From contig JARKIF010000047.1 in NCBI GenBank assembly GCA_029378245.1, positions 309,011-373,010 on the forward strand: a stretch of DNA of 64,000 nucleotides. Direction: 5' to 3'. This document shows, in pieces, positions 32,028 through 43,856 of the stretch. The notes below the pieces were generated by a model. That model was not told the DNA's origin. It made no database searches and worked only from the letters and a program-made list of their open reading frames with translations. Source of the stretch: Roridomyces roridus. Taxonomy: Eukaryota > Basidiomycota > Agaricomycetes > Agaricales > Mycenaceae. The translations under genes were made by a program, and so were the position numbers. Numbering within the stretch: the first letter of the stretch is position 1; the number at the start of each line of letters is the position of its first letter.

Positions 32028-32812
32028 ATGGCCCATCCTCAGCGCGACCCACGAGAAACCATCATCCGCAACGTCCTCCTCTTCCCTGTCGATGGAGGCA
32101 ACCCACGTATCACTCCGATGATCTTCAGCGAAGCAGGCTCCGGGTCGAATCCTCGAGGCCTCTACACCATTAACGTCGATCGCGCGCCTCGTCGGCCAAG
32201 ATCCCGACCATCCGGGAAAACGACTTTTGGGGCGCGGAGACGTTGTGGTCGTCAAGAGGGCCGAGTGGCCGGCCGGCGGCAGCGTACCTGGGCCTCCCAG
32301 CGGAGCAGATAGTGGAGCCGTTCGGTACGCGCTTCATTCCAGAATGGTACAACTCGGACGAATGGACCGTTTTCCTTCAGACTGAGCGAGCCAAAAGTGG
32401 GAGTTATTGTTCTTCGTTCGCAGGTTCAAAGCAATCTAAGATTTTTCGAATAGTGAATGATTGGGACGACTGGCCTCTCAGTGAATCGGAGAAGCAGGAA
32501 GTCGGTGAGTACTGCAATCTGATCCAGCTAAACTAAATCAACTCGCGGCAGCCAAATCGACTCGGATACTCGACAATTTGAGTACCGCCCGTTCGTTTTC
32601 GTTGTTCTCTTCTTGACGACTAAAAACTGTCTTGACTGCCAGACCTGCACAACATACTCGATTGCGGGCATTGCAAGTCAAAGGGTTCAATCGCGCAGCC
32701 GCTCCAAGTTTGTAGCAGATGCCGCAATGAGAAGTATTGTTCCAAAGAGTGCCAGGGGCTTGCGTGGGAGGGACACAGGCGGTTGTGTAAAAAGAATGCG
32801 GTATCAACTTGA
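32028..32812 (+). CDS. MYND-type zinc-finger protein, possibly frameshifted
   Basis: The N-terminal frame (MAHPQRDPRETIIRNVLL) is followed in shifted frames by DHPGKRLLGRGDVVVVKRAEW and FGTRFIPEWYNSDEWTVFL, both protein-like. Two introns (about 32505-32550 gtgagt..gcag; about 32582-32640 gtaccg..ccag) then lead to a C-terminal MYND finger: CGHC, CSRC, YCSKEC, HRRLC, which provides all seven Cys and one His. MYND fingers bind proline-rich peptides. The frame changes at about 32180 (GC dinucleotide run) and about 32285 (ggccggccggcggc), so either indels have broken the gene or these are sequence errors. The stop is at 32810-32812. Confidence 0.65.
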
Positions 32813-34058
32813 ACTTGGTGAACTGGGAGTCGGGAGAACGAGATGGAACTGCGGAGCGGCGCGTTGCGTTGCGTGCTTACAACCGATCTCCTTGGGTGCA
32901 TCACAGTGGACCGACGGTATTTCGGATGAATATCAGTGTGTCCTATACAATTTCTTGCCAAGCCACGGGCGTCGCCCCAGACCGTCGCCGTCGTCATTCG
33001 AGATTGGGCGTGGACTCCAAGATACCGTAGTACGAACTGCGGAGGAAGCATCATGGATGTCGTTGTCGCTGCGGGAGACAGTGGCCGTGTCAAGAGAGGA
33101 GCGAGTTTGACCTCAAGATTTCCGGGGTGGGGAGCTGAGCTTCAGTGTTTGCGGATTCCGAGTCGTCGTCGGGTACATAAGTACAGGTGTATGGGACGCC
33201 GTCTCGCTTGACAGATCGTTTGAACGCAAGGCAGTGAGACTAGTACTTGTGTCGCTGTCTTGATTCCCGTCCGATAGTTGGGACCTGTATAATGTACCTA
33301 GTAGGCTGTGTCTGGCGGAATAAGAGGTCCGACAACAAAATATTCGGCGGAATCAAAACGCGTTCTAAGGTGACCGGGGAAGGAAATGATTGGTTGATGG
33401 TGAAGTCGAAGGTGCATATGGTCGAACCAATCCAATCAATCCGAAAAGATGAATGGTCTAAATATACTCACCAAGGTCGAGGTCTAGACCACGCTCTATC
33501 CAAACCCGCGCGCGCGTTTCCTTACAGCCACCATTAATTCCGCGTCCTTGGTCCATCAAGGCAATGAATCGCCGTCGTAACCGCCTCCTACTTGCCAGTT
33601 CTTCTTGCTATTGGCCAGTTGAAGCAGAGGAATTTGTCGTGAACGATCGACTTGGGATGAGAATGATCACGCGGTTTTCGATTTTGAAATTCCACACGCG
33701 CGAATCATCCGCGGGGCGGATCGCCCGACCCCCCCTGGGCTTTTATGGAGAGTCAACGGACGGCGTCATCGTAGTCAGCTTTGTCGACGTGACGACCACG
33801 AAGGATTCCTCCCGCCGGTCGCTTATCGACTTGAAATGGCTTGGCGTTGACGACAACAGAGTTGTCGAGTGCATCCGAGATTTCGACGCGGGGAAGGGCC
33901 GTTCCCGCCCACCGCCCACCGAGCGCATCTTGCACTGCTAGTTTGCTTGTTCCGACTCCGGGCGGAAGAAGTGTTGCGTTTCACGTCGTCCAAGACAGTG
34001 GACCCGGGCAAGATGGCAAGCGAGAATCAAAGTTGACGTGGTTGCCATTCATCAGCAC
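32813..34058. other. intergenic, no gene seen
   Basis: A frame of 125 codons at 33564-33941 shows no motif and overlaps antisense frames. Nothing else is supported. Confidence 0.5.
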
Positions 34059-34223
34059 TATATAAGCACCGACTGATCCCCTGACACCTTTGTGCCTTTT
34101 TCGCCCCCCCCACCACCACTTTTTCCGAGCCCTCCCTCACCGAGCCAGCCTCGTCCCTCGTCCCTCACTCTTTCTCGAGCCAGTCTCTACCCACCTTTCG
34201 TTTATCCAACATCAATATCCACG
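34059..34223 (+). promoter_or_regulatory. TATA box and CT-rich leader of the Kre9-like gene
   Basis: TATATAA at 34059-34065 lies about 160 bp before the start codon. It is followed by a pyrimidine-rich tract (34090-34205) of the kind found just before transcription starts of strongly expressed fungal genes. Confidence 0.6.
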
Positions 34224-35144
34224 ATGGTCTTTGTCTCTGCTAGGTCCGCCGTCTTCGCGATTTTCTCCCGGATTTTGCGCTGATTAATTTTTTTTGGAGC
34301 AGCCTTTTCCTCCTCGCCTCTGTGCTCCCATCCGTGATGGGCCTGACGCTCGACACGCCCGCGGATACCGAGTCCAACGGCGCCATCGCCGTCACCTGGA
34401 AGACGGTCGCCACAGACCCGTACGTCGTGTCTTATCTGCGCCTGCCTCCCTCCGACTCTGACTCGTGGCATGGCACAGGAAATTCACCATTCTCCTCGTA
34501 GACCAGGACAACAAGGAGTCCATTGACGCTCAAACCGGTGTCGACCCCACTCTCCTGAAGCAAACGGTCAACCTCGGCACTGTCACCCCTGGGTACGTCT
34601 TGTCCTGTCCTGCATCCATCCATCCATTCATCAATCACCCTTTAGTAACTACATCCTGCAAGCCGTCAACGCCGACGACATCGAAGTGCCGCTCTCCACT
34701 TCTGGCGCCTTCAAGATCGGCGCTGCCGGTTCCATCGCTGCAGCTGGTGCAGGGGGTAACAACGCTGCTGCCGGCGGTGCGGTTGCTGGTGCTGGCGGTG
34801 CTGCCGCTGCGACCTGCCCTCCTCCTACCACCGTCACGGTTACGGCGGCTGCTGGGGCTGCTACTGGGGCTGCTTCCACTGGTGCTGCTTCCACTGGTGC
34901 TGCTTCTGGATCTGGAGCCGCCGCTGCCGCCGCCGCCGCCCAGGCCGCAACAGCTGCCAAGGCCGGCAAAGGCAAGGGCGCTGCTCAAGCCGCCGCTGCA
35001 AAGGGCAAGGGCGCTGCTCAAGCTGCCGCTGCAAAGGGCAAGGCCGCCGCCGCCGCCGCAAAGGCAAAGAGCCCCTTTGGCAAGAACGTCGGCCGTAGCC
35101 TGTTCTCCGCAAAGTTCGGCCGTCGGGAGCTCTTCCGGGATTAG
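34224..35144 (+). CDS. Kre9/Knh1-like secreted Ser/Ala-rich protein, 249 aa
   Basis: The exons are 34224-34243, 34303-34419, 34479-34592 and 34646-35144; introns are 53-59 bp; total 750 nt. Splicing of the 20-nt first exon creates a signal peptide (MVFVSASLFLLASVLPSVMG). Residues about 20-105 resemble the Kre9/KNH domain of fungal cell-wall proteins (LTLDTPADTESNGAIAVTWK, KFTILLVDQDN, GNYILQAVNADDIEVP). An Ala/Gly/Thr-rich region follows, with a near-tandem duplication of an Ala/Lys/Gly unit (34962-35050), and a basic end (FSAKFGRREL). No GPI-type hydrophobic tail is present, unlike many relatives, so it may be fully secreted or wall-bound through the basic tail. Confidence 0.82.
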
Positions 35145-36449
35145 ATTGCTAGACTTACCTTGAGCGTTGTTTCATCTTTTGGATTTTTCATGTTGTATAA
35201 TGATTGAGACGAGTGGTTTTCTTGGGCACCGAAAAAAACTTGTGTGTGTGCGAGCACGTTGTTACCGGCAGCTTCGAGGATTGTCTTGGCGCGATATCCA
35301 TCTGACGTGCCAAGACTTGCGGATGCAGAGCTATAATGGAGGATGGATGGGCGCGTTGATGTGTCGCGACGTTTTGTGAGACGGCAACTTAAGGGATGTG
35401 TGCCAGCACCCCGGGCGCGTTCGGCGGCGTTGTGGCGCAGGGCGTTCCACTTGTGATCAAAGAAGTTAATATTGCGATAAGCGGCAATAAGCAATCAACT
35501 TGAATGGGCAAAGGAACACTGCCAGAGGCAAGGGACAAGTGGATAATCGAATTCAGATGCATATTCTTCGGGTTGGCCGTTGGCGGCGTATTAGCTACAG
35601 TATGCGGGGAAATATCAGCCCTTGATTGACTTCCGTTCGAAATCCTGTACTGGTTGAAACGGCAACCGCAACAGCAGTAAGTAGCCCCAGAAGCAAAGCT
35701 ACTGGATGAGCGGTCGAGGATGTCCGAAAGGCATACGGTTCGTCAAGGGCGTATGCATTCCGACTGGCACTTCGAGCTGTAACAGCCTGTAAAAAAGTAT
35801 CAACGTATACGCAGACTTCACCTCGAATGAGAAAGATCGACCTCCGTTCAAAATCCCAGGGTTGAGAACCAAGGTTGAACGACGACCGCAGTAGTTAATG
35901 CTTAGCCCCAGAAGAATTTCAAGTCGAGCATCAAGTCACGTCGAGCCGCGAATCTAGGAGACAGCCCACTCTGCTGCGAATTGCAAAGGTGACGCCGGCT
36001 TGTTGGAGGAATTCCCAACACAACGCCAGTGGGTCGACTAGAGTAGTAAAATACTTCAACCTGTAACCTGGAATAGTCGAAAAAGATTTAATTGCCTTCA
36101 GTGGTGAAACGCAGCAATACTTGCTAGCGCTATCCATATAAACGGGTCCAAGGGAAATGTGGGTCCAGTTGCGACTCGTGAGTCTGCGAAAATCCAGAGC
36201 TTCGAACAGTCTGTGGCGTGCGCGTTTCGTTGCACGAAGGTACTAGGCGGTGCCACTTTTCGGAGGCTTTTATTTCCGTTGGAGTTGGGTTCGCCGGCTT
36301 CCCGGTTCCAGGTGTGCCAAAGAGTGTAAAGACGCTCGACTTTGAGAGAAGTTATCATCGGAGCAGGCAGATCAATTGAGGGCAAGGGTGAACATCTAAA
36401 AAGCCTACATATAATATCTGGTTATGAACTCATCATCGACCCGAATTCA
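35145..36449. other. intergenic, with one degenerate direct repeat
   Basis: A segment of about 70 bp recurs: tccgttcgaaatcc..gcagtaagtagccccagaag at about 35633-35695 and tccgttcaaaatcc..gcagtagttaatgcttagccccagaag at about 35854-35926. No gene is recognised between the Kre9-like gene and the F-box gene. Confidence 0.55.
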
Positions 36450-38030
36450 CTAGTCACGATTCCGAATCCACGTCGGCAGACACATCCATTCAGCCATTTC
36501 ATTCGCCACACTCGTGCATTCCGTCACCGAGAAATCCAACCCCGCCTCCTCGAGCGATTCCAGCACGCTGTTATACGGATGGTGTCCATGCACGAAGAGA
36601 ATCGCGGCACCTTTGAGGGCGTGATCAGGCATGTCCAGCCGCACGGTGAGCATCTCGAGAAAGCACTCATAATCGAGTACCATTCTATTCTCAAATGCAA
36701 GGTGGATTTGGGATAGGCGAGGAAGAATGGCCGTGTCGCTAAGTAAAGAAATGAAGGAGTTCATGGGATACGAATCTTCGTCCGAGTCGGATTCGGATGC
36801 CTCATCGTCTGGCAAGCTCTGGAGGCTGACTGCCAGCTCAGCCAGGGAGGGGAGTCTCGCGAAGACGTCCCTGATCAATCCCACATGGGGCGCGCCCCTC
36901 ACGCCAAGCTTTCGCAACGGGCTTGAGGAATTTGTGAGGAAGCGGTCGAAAGCAGGGATAATGCGCGTCTCGGATGAAACGAGCTCAATGGTGATTTGTT
37001 CAAGGTTAGGCACCCTGAGATGCGCCAAAATTTCGACACGCGAAACGTAGAGACATTGGAGTTGGGGTAGTTCGATGATGTCGGCCACGGTCCAGTCCAA
37101 TGTTGTCTCTGGAAACAAGACACTGATATGGGCTTCGACGAGGGAAGGGTTGCCATGCAAGAGCTCCTGGTGGGTCTCCCAGGGCGCGTCGAAACAATAA
37201 CGGGTAAGTTGGTTGAGTGGGGCGAGAAATGATACGCTGGAATTGTCGCGGATGATATTCACGTCGACGAGAGATTCAGCTGTTTGAAAGCAATGGATGG
37301 ACAGCGGCGAGTCCTCGTCATCCTCGTCGCACCATTCTATCCACAGCCTGCGCAGTGCTGGAACGCGGTTGGAAAGGGCTGGCAGCAGAGCATGCAGCGC
37401 TTGGGTCAAAACGATCCAGAACTCCTCCCATCGCGGCGAATGCTGGATTAGATACTCGAACATCTGGATTTGCGGGGTCGCCCAGCGCTCGGAGTTCGAT
37501 CCATTAAAGTGGATTTTGAGCATTTGTGCGCGCTGCACCTGTGTCTTGACCGCCTCCATCGGGTAATCGTATTGGGAATAAGGCAGGACAAGCAGGGACC
37601 ACAGCGAAGGGGCCGAAATGGCGATAGCCCTCCAATGGCTGCAGACGTGGGTCAAGTTCCAAGGACTCTCCCCAAACTGAAACTGGCTTCGGCAGAACGC
37701 CTCCGAGACGGTGGGTAGCGTCCAAGCAAAGATTTCACCCAGTATCTCGGGAGCGAGCGAGCGGAGCGGGGAAAGGACAGACTTGTGTTGTTCGTGGGAG
37801 AGAGCAAGCGTACGGCGTCGAGTCTGCAGTTGCTTGATCTCGTCGTCAATCGAGACCAGACGCGCGCCCATCTCCGACGTAATGGTCCGAAGAAACGGGA
37901 TTTCTGCGGCTTTGGGGGGTTCATTGGAGTGCAAGAGGGTGTACAGTCGGCCAGCATCGGGTGCATCATGTTTCTGGTCACCCACAGTTTCACCAGGAGA
38001 CTGGAGTGAACTGGTGTCCGACGCGTCCAT
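36450..38030 (-). CDS. F-box protein, family A, intact, 526 aa
   Basis: An uninterrupted frame starting MDASDTSSLQ; an upstream in-frame ATG at 38093 is rejected because paralogues start with MDA. The order is typical of Agaricomycete F-box proteins: RLYTLLHSNEPP, a charged coiled coil (EIKQLQTRRRTLALSHEQHK), an F-box-like LSPLRSLAPEILGEIFAWTLP, WNLTHVCSHWRAIAI, and a C-terminal half of irregular leucine-rich strands (LPQLQCLYVS, VPNLEQITIEL). Such proteins bind Skp1 in SCF ubiquitin ligases and recruit substrates; the substrate is unknown. Two broken relatives lie at 53674 and 57576. Confidence 0.88.
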   Translation of the reverse strand: MDASDTSSLQSPGETVGDQKHDAPDAGRLYTLLHSNEPPKAAEIPFLRTITSEMGARLVSIDDEIKQLQTRRRTLALSHEQHKSVLSPLRSLAPEILGEIFAWTLPTVSEAFCRSQFQFGESPWNLTHVCSHWRAIAISAPSLWSLLVLPYSQYDYPMEAVKTQVQRAQMLKIHFNGSNSERWATPQIQMFEYLIQHSPRWEEFWIVLTQALHALLPALSNRVPALRRLWIEWCDEDDEDSPLSIHCFQTAESLVDVNIIRDNSSVSFLAPLNQLTRYCFDAPWETHQELLHGNPSLVEAHISVLFPETTLDWTVADIIELPQLQCLYVSRVEILAHLRVPNLEQITIELVSSETRIIPAFDRFLTNSSSPLRKLGVRGAPHVGLIRDVFARLPSLAELAVSLQSLPDDEASESDSDEDSYPMNSFISLLSDTAILPRLSQIHLAFENRMVLDYECFLEMLTVRLDMPDHALKGAAILFVHGHHPYNSVLESLEEAGLDFSVTECTSVANEMAEWMCLPTWIRNRD

Positions 38031-40246
38031 TGGCTTTGGTAAGAGAGAGAGCGAGTGTTCCTGATTGGCCGCATTTGGCAAGTATTTGGCCATTGATGCG
38101 CTCGCTCCTCCTCTTCCACTGGCCCCCGTCTTTCAAATTCCATGGATTTCCCTTGTGAAAGAAGATCAACTCGTCACCTATTAGACTGGATTCGCCCGCC
38201 ACCGAAACCTCATGATGTGCTGGTCTTCTTGGCGTAGTTGGGGACTCCTGGTGAGTACGTATTTGGAATTCCAATGTTTCTCACCTCCAGCGAAAGAGCT
38301 AGAGCGCAACCCTGGGCTCATGAACTACCCCGCCTGTCAACAGAATTCAATCTCCAGCGAGGTCATATCCTGGACGATTTCGGCGTCCCGACACGCAGTC
38401 CCAGCCACGTCTCCCTCCCTCTGGCCCTCGTCTTTCAAATTCCATGGTTCTACCTTGTGCGGGAAGACTATCTCGACACCGATCGGACTGGACTCGTCTG
38501 CTAGCAACCCCACCTAACCCGACGCTTCAGGCGTGCTGTTGGGCACATGAGGGAAGACCGAGTCGTCGCCGATAGCTGGACCACTGCGCCGCCGTTCACC
38601 CGCTCACTCCTATCGTTCTTCTTGGCCTTATGCTTGTGAGCGCTGGAGCTACTTTGATGAGGTGTTTTTTTGGGAGGGGGTGCGTATTCGGCCTGCCATA
38701 AATCTCAATGTTTCTCAAAAGCCCTAAAGCGCAACCCTAGGCCCATCGTCGACGCCCCCCGCAAATTTAATTCGGTCTCCAGCAAGGTCATATTGTTGGC
38801 GATCCACTTCACGTTCCGATCTTGTGACTGTCAGTGGCACGCGGAAGACGGCAGTGCTCCCAGGGACGTGTCTGACCGTACAGCACCCACCGCGGTCTTG
38901 GAAAGGTTGGTTCCCCCCTTCTTCCTCCTCTTCTCTTGTTGACGTATCTCCTTTGCAGAGGTCGAGTACGATAGCCCTGGTCATTGCAGACTGAAAGTGT
39001 GTTCCCACCGCCACAAGATTCTCTGCGCGAAGTTGTCGAGTTCCATGTACGGATGAGCTAGGAACGGAACCATCGTCACCGTATGAGTGCCGGCTGTGAA
39101 GAATCCTCCTCTACTTCGCTTGTGACACCCCGCCGATCCCACCTTTTTCACACCATCCGTTGCGTCCCGTCATGCCCTTAACGGCGCTCCAATGGGTCGG
39201 ACGACACCCACGGGCATCCTGCTTCTCATAGCCCGTGTCCTTCGCCTGCGGAATCCAGATTCCACACCGATCCATCTCTTGCGAAGTATGTCGCTGACGG
39301 AGAGTAATGCAAGGGGCGTACGAGCTCCCTTGGCGGTGGCGCAGCCACTGCGGCGGGATGCAATTCAGAACACCACCTGTGTGGGTGCATGTGCGTTGCA
39401 TGTCAGCGTCGTGAACGGCAGTAGCTGGGGCGGCATCTCTCCTGAGGCAGGCTTAAGTGCATGGGGCGATTGCGGAGCCAAGGCATGGACACGGGCTCCT
39501 GGGTCGGTGAATCGGATATGGTGAGCCCTTCAGCTCTCCGTCCTCCCTTTCTGCCGTCGTTGGTGAGAGGCTGCCTCGTGATACTTTCGTCCAGAAATTA
39601 ATGCTCTTCATGCAGGTTTGACGCTGCTCACCATGATGCTGCCCTGCACCGAGCTGCGCGGTTTTTCCCTCAAATCCTCAAAGCCGCATCCCAGTACCGA
39701 CACACCCTCCACTCCCCAGACCCTCGCTAGCCTCCTTGCCCACTTTCGTCCCCATCCCGCGGTTTTGGCCTAGGATGTAGCCCATACCTGAGTCATACCT
39801 CATCCCGCCCCGACGTCTCCACACTCCCACTTGCCCCGCCCCGATGCTGCCGCGGGAGTCATTCGCAATGGGCCACGCCGTCGACTGCGCCCCAAGTATG
39901 AGCCTTGTGCGCTGAAAAACCGGCTACATCCAGCCGTGGTCTATTGCTGTACGGCGCTTGCAAAAACGGGGGGAGGGGCGGGCGGGGTGTTGGGTCCGGC
40001 ATGTGGTGGTAATAGTGCGGTGTGCATCTTACTCCCTCGCTCAATATTGACTTGTCGTAGACCACTTTGGGAGGAATTCGAAAGCGGAGAGGTGGATTTA
40101 GGCCGTACATATACATGGGTTTTGGGTACAGAGGTTTCCGAAAGTACAAGATATTTACGCCCACTCCAGGGCAGAATTAATTTGTATCGAGAATGTGAGT
40201 AACAAGAAAGTGTTCTCAGGAAAGAGAATCACCCCACCATCGTGCT
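38031..40246. other. intergenic, with degenerate direct repeats
   Basis: The string gtctttcaaattccatgg occurs at about 38127 and 38430 in similar surroundings. A second segment (atgtttctc..agcgcaaccctgggc at about 38276; atgtttctc..agcgcaaccctaggc at about 38707) repeats with a period of about 430 bp. These look like decayed duplicates. No coding sequence is recognised. Confidence 0.5.
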
Positions 40247-41799
40247 TCAGTACGAGGAGAAATGTACATCCCAAGGATTCAAGCTCGCAGCCATCGCCGT
40301 AACCGATTGGGCGTACTTCATCCACTCATCCGAGTCGTCGTCGGATGGCATGTCTTTGAATACCTCTTCGGCGAAGGAGAGGTCGCGCAAGCTCGGGAAT
40401 CGGCCTAGCCATGCCGCGAGCGCGTCCGTAGTGGTGCTGTCGCGACTGAGGTGCGTGAAGTTGTGATTCCGTAGGATGAGGTGGGTGACGCGGTGGAGGT
40501 GCCGCTCGGGGGCATCCGCGTCAAGGACGTCGGTGGTCTGCCAGGGAAGGTTCTTGGAGGCAAGGTCAAAGTCGAAGGAGAGAATGAGCGGTGTGGAGCT
40601 GGGATGCTGAGCGATGGCGTCGAGGGCCGACCGGTAGGAAGCATAATCGAAATGCGACAGCAAAAGAGGGAATATGATGTGGATTTCCTCCACTTTGGGA
40701 GTGATGGCGAGGAGATGACGGATGTAATCGGGGGGTGCATTGAGACGCGTTATGTTGGTTGCCGTCGGCGGGATTGGCATGGACCAACACGGCGAAAGCG
40801 AGTAGGAATCGCAGGTCAACTGGGAGACGCTCTCGTGCCGGTGTATGATGGCGAAGAGGTCGGCAAACGAGAGATTACACCCCGGCTGGGTTTTGAAATG
40901 CTTGAGAGATGGTCCTCGGTCAAACTTTGCGACAAGGGCCGAGTGGACCGAATGAGCGTGAATACCCAGATCCCCCATGACGAAGGTCGGGTACGCGAGG
41001 GGTCCGAAGGATACCAGGGTGTGCTTATCTGCCAGCATCTGGATGTGTAACGAGTCCCAGACCCTCCTCCGCCCAAGTCTCTTGTGAGACGTGCCTCTAC
41101 GGACCACTCGCGCCCAGTCAAAAGCCGATACGCGCATGTGAACACGAGGCCAAGGCTGCAGTGGACGAGCAGGATGATGAGGTTTGGGATGATCGTGTCC
41201 AAGTCCAATCGCCTCCATGTCAGCGGCCGCAACGGGTGGTGCATGGGGCGGGATACTGGGGGCACAATCGAAGGGCGAAACACACACATCCACTGTCGGT
41301 AAGGAACAATGAGGTGGTGAGTGGCGGTTTGCGGAAGCCTTGCCAAGAGACGTACGACGGCTGTGTGTCGCTCTCTCGGTATGTCAAGGCGTCGGTCATC
41401 GTTGTCCGCAAAGCAATTGTAAATGAGAACGTCCGGGATGGGCGTCGTCGAAGCCAGGATGGACGCCAATCGTGCATATCTGGCTGCACACTGTTTCTCG
41501 GATTTAAGCCGCTCTGTGTGTAGAGTTCCTCGAGGACACCGCTCGATGCCTTTGAAGCACACGAGTCGTTGGATTGGGCATAGGTGCGCCACGAAAATGA
41601 TGAGGTGGAGTGAGTCCGAGAGCGTGAGTTCGACGGTGCCGGCTTGCACGTCCGACGGCGGGATGGAGAGCCAGCAAAGCAAGTGCGGCGATGCAATGCG
41701 GCGAAAACGAGAGGAGACGTGCAACGCTGCTGGTAGATCCTCGCTCATGAAAGAGCATATTCGATCCAAGAGCTCATCGGGGAGACCGTCCATGGCCAA
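40247..41799 (-). pseudogene. F-box-like family B member 1, one frameshift
   Basis: The start MAMDGLPDELLDRICSFMSE at 41799 is an F-box-like helix shared with the family. The frame follows the intact copy at 42282-43856 closely (VQAGTVELTLSDSLHLI, RYARLASILA) up to SVEARLTRDLG, then shifts by one base near 41070 in a ggcggaggaggg stretch and continues in another frame to the end (MLADKHTLVSFGP .. LNPWDVHFSSY, stop at 40247). Apart from that it looks complete, so either a recent pseudogene or an assembly indel. Confidence 0.8.
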
Positions 41800-42281
41800 G
41801 AGCCAGTGAGAGAACGAGGGAGACCGAAGTCTTTGAGAGGGAGAGAGAGATTCAATGCCCCGTTGCGTTCCGGGAAGAGATACACGGCGTTGCTGGTGTC
41901 GAGCAGTGGCAAACTCAGCATTCGTCCAGGCCGCGAGAGGTGCGTTGTGCGTCTCACACCCTCGCTCTGTATTGACTTTTCGTAGATTCCTTTGATGTCT
42001 TCAGAAGGCGGGGAGGAGTATTTTTGATCAAGAGAGCGTACATGTACATCGGTTTCTGTACAAATGTGTCTGAATCTACAAGATATTTATTTACGCCTAC
42101 TCAAGGGCAGAATCGAATTGTATGGAGAATTTGAGCGACAAGAAATCGTTTATGTAAAAACAGACAATCGGTAGTTGGACACTCGCTTCATTCCTCTCGT
42201 GTGAAGCTGTCCGTGTCTCGAGGTCGAGGCACCGTCCCAACCAACCCAAGCGACCTCTATTCAGACAACCCTACATCCTGC
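41800..42281. other. intergenic between family B members 1 and 2
   Basis: Part (about 41950-42120) resembles 40030-40200 downstream of member 1 (tacatgtacatcggtttctgtac / atatacatgggttttgggtac, then tacaagatatttacgcc), showing that 3' flanks were duplicated together with the genes. Confidence 0.55.
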
Positions 42282-43856
42282 CTACAGCATGAGATCGTCA
42301 TACGAAATGTCAAACTTCACATCCCAAGGGTCCAAGCTCGCAGACAACGCGGTGACCGATTGCGCGTACTCTCCACACTCATCGGATGGCATGTCTTTGA
42401 ACACGTCGTTGGGGAAGGAGAGCTTTTGCAGGCTCGGGAACCGGCCTAGCCATGCCGAGAGCGCGTCGGTAGTGGTGCTGTCGCGACTGAGGGGCGTAAA
42501 GTTGCGATTCCGCAGGATGAGGTGGGTGACGCGGTGTAGGTGCGGCTCGGGGGCATCCGAGTCCAGGATGGTGGTCTGCCAGGGGAGGCTCCCCAACGTA
42601 AAGTCAAAGTGGAGGGAGAGAATGAGCGGAGTGGAGCCGGGATGCTGGGCGATGGCGTCGACCGCCGATCGGTAGGAAGAATAATCAAACTTCCTTCTGT
42701 GCAACAGAAAAAGGGGGAACATGATGAAGATTCGCTCCACGTTGGGAGCGATGGCGAGAAGATGAGGGATGTAAGCGGGCGGTGCGCTGAGATGTGTTAC
42801 GTTGCTTGCAATCGCCGTCGGCGGGATTGGCATGGACCAGCACGGCGAGAGCGAGTAGGGCTCGCAGGTCAAATGGGAGACACTTTTGTGCCGTTGTATC
42901 ATAACGAAGAGGTCGGCAAACGAGAGATCGCACCAAGGCTGGGTTTTGAAACGCTTGAGAGACGGTCCCCTGTCGAGCTTTGCCACAAGGGCCGAGTGAA
43001 CCGAGGGGCTTATCCTCTGACAAAACTCCCTCATTACGAAGGTGTCGTCGAGGGGCCCGAAAGTTACTAGGGTGTGCTTTCCAGCCAACACCTGGATGCG
43101 TAAGGACTTCCAAAACATCCTCACACCCAAATCTCGTGTAAGGCGCGACTCTATAGACCACTCGCGCCCAGTCCAAAGTCGGTATGCGCATTGAAACCCG
43201 AGGCCAAGTGTGTAGTTAGCGAGTAGGTTGATGAAGTTTGCAATTCTCTTGTCCGAGTCCCATGGCCTCCAGGTCAGCCGTCTGGGATCGTTGTAGAGTG
43301 CCGGCTCCCTTGACACCGGGGGCAAAATCGACGGTCCGAAAATGGATATCGAACTTTCCTTAGCCTGAGGAACAAGGAGACGGTGGGTGGCGGTTTGCGG
43401 AAGCCTTGCCAAGAGACCCACGACCGCCGCGTGTCGCTCCCTCGGTACCTCAAAGCGACGGTCGTGATCCGCAAAGCAATTGTAAATGAGAACGTCCGGG
43501 ATGGGCGTCGTCGCAGCCAAAATGGACGCCAATCGTGCATATCTGGCTGCAGACTGTTTCTCGGCTTCAAGTCGCTCCTTCTTTGGAGTGCCTCGAGGAC
43601 ACCTCTGGATGTCTCTGAAGCACACGAGTCGTTGGATTGGGCATATGTGGGCCACGAAAAGGATCAGGTGGAGTGAGTCCGAGAGCGTGAGCTCGACGGT
43701 GCCGGCTTGCACATCCGAGAGAGGAATGGCTAGCGAGGAGAGCAAGTGCGGTGATGCAATGCGGCGAAAACGAGAGGAGATGTGCAACACTGCTGGTAAA
43801 TCCTCGCTCAGGAGAGAGCAGATGCTATCCAAGAGCTCGTCGGGGAGACCGTTCAT
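42282..43856 (-). CDS. F-box-like family B member 2, intact, 524 aa
   Basis: The start at MNGLPDELLDSICSLLSE was chosen because all relatives begin M(x)xLPxELxDRIC; the frame is open a further 93 codons upstream. The N-terminal 45 residues form an F-box-like helical motif (DELLDSICSLL, ALHISSRFRRIASPHLL). The rest is leucine-rich without regular LRR spacing and includes a conserved hydrophobic stretch (IANFINLLANYTLGLGFQCA) before TGREWSIESRLTRDL. The end is LDPWDVKFDIS. It is presumably an SCF substrate-recognition subunit; the hydrophobic segment is odd for that role. Confidence 0.82.
   Translation of the reverse strand: MNGLPDELLDSICSLLSEDLPAVLHISSRFRRIASPHLLSSLAIPLSDVQAGTVELTLSDSLHLILFVAHICPIQRLVCFRDIQRCPRGTPKKERLEAEKQSAARYARLASILAATTPIPDVLIYNCFADHDRRFEVPRERHAAVVGLLARLPQTATHRLLVPQAKESSISIFGPSILPPVSREPALYNDPRRLTWRPWDSDKRIANFINLLANYTLGLGFQCAYRLWTGREWSIESRLTRDLGVRMFWKSLRIQVLAGKHTLVTFGPLDDTFVMREFCQRISPSVHSALVAKLDRGPSLKRFKTQPWCDLSFADLFVMIQRHKSVSHLTCEPYSLSPCWSMPIPPTAIASNVTHLSAPPAYIPHLLAIAPNVERIFIMFPLFLLHRRKFDYSSYRSAVDAIAQHPGSTPLILSLHFDFTLGSLPWQTTILDSDAPEPHLHRVTHLILRNRNFTPLSRDSTTTDALSAWLGRFPSLQKLSFPNDVFKDMPSDECGEYAQSVTALSASLDPWDVKFDISYDDLML

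Noticed and set aside
33564..33941. 125-codon plus-strand frame between the MYND and Kre9-like genes
   Set aside because: No recognisable domain or splice signals; antisense frames of similar quality overlap.
34635..35021. 128-codon antisense frame over the Kre9-like gene
   Set aside because: A shadow of the Ala/Gly-rich coding strand (Ser/Gly repeats on the complement).
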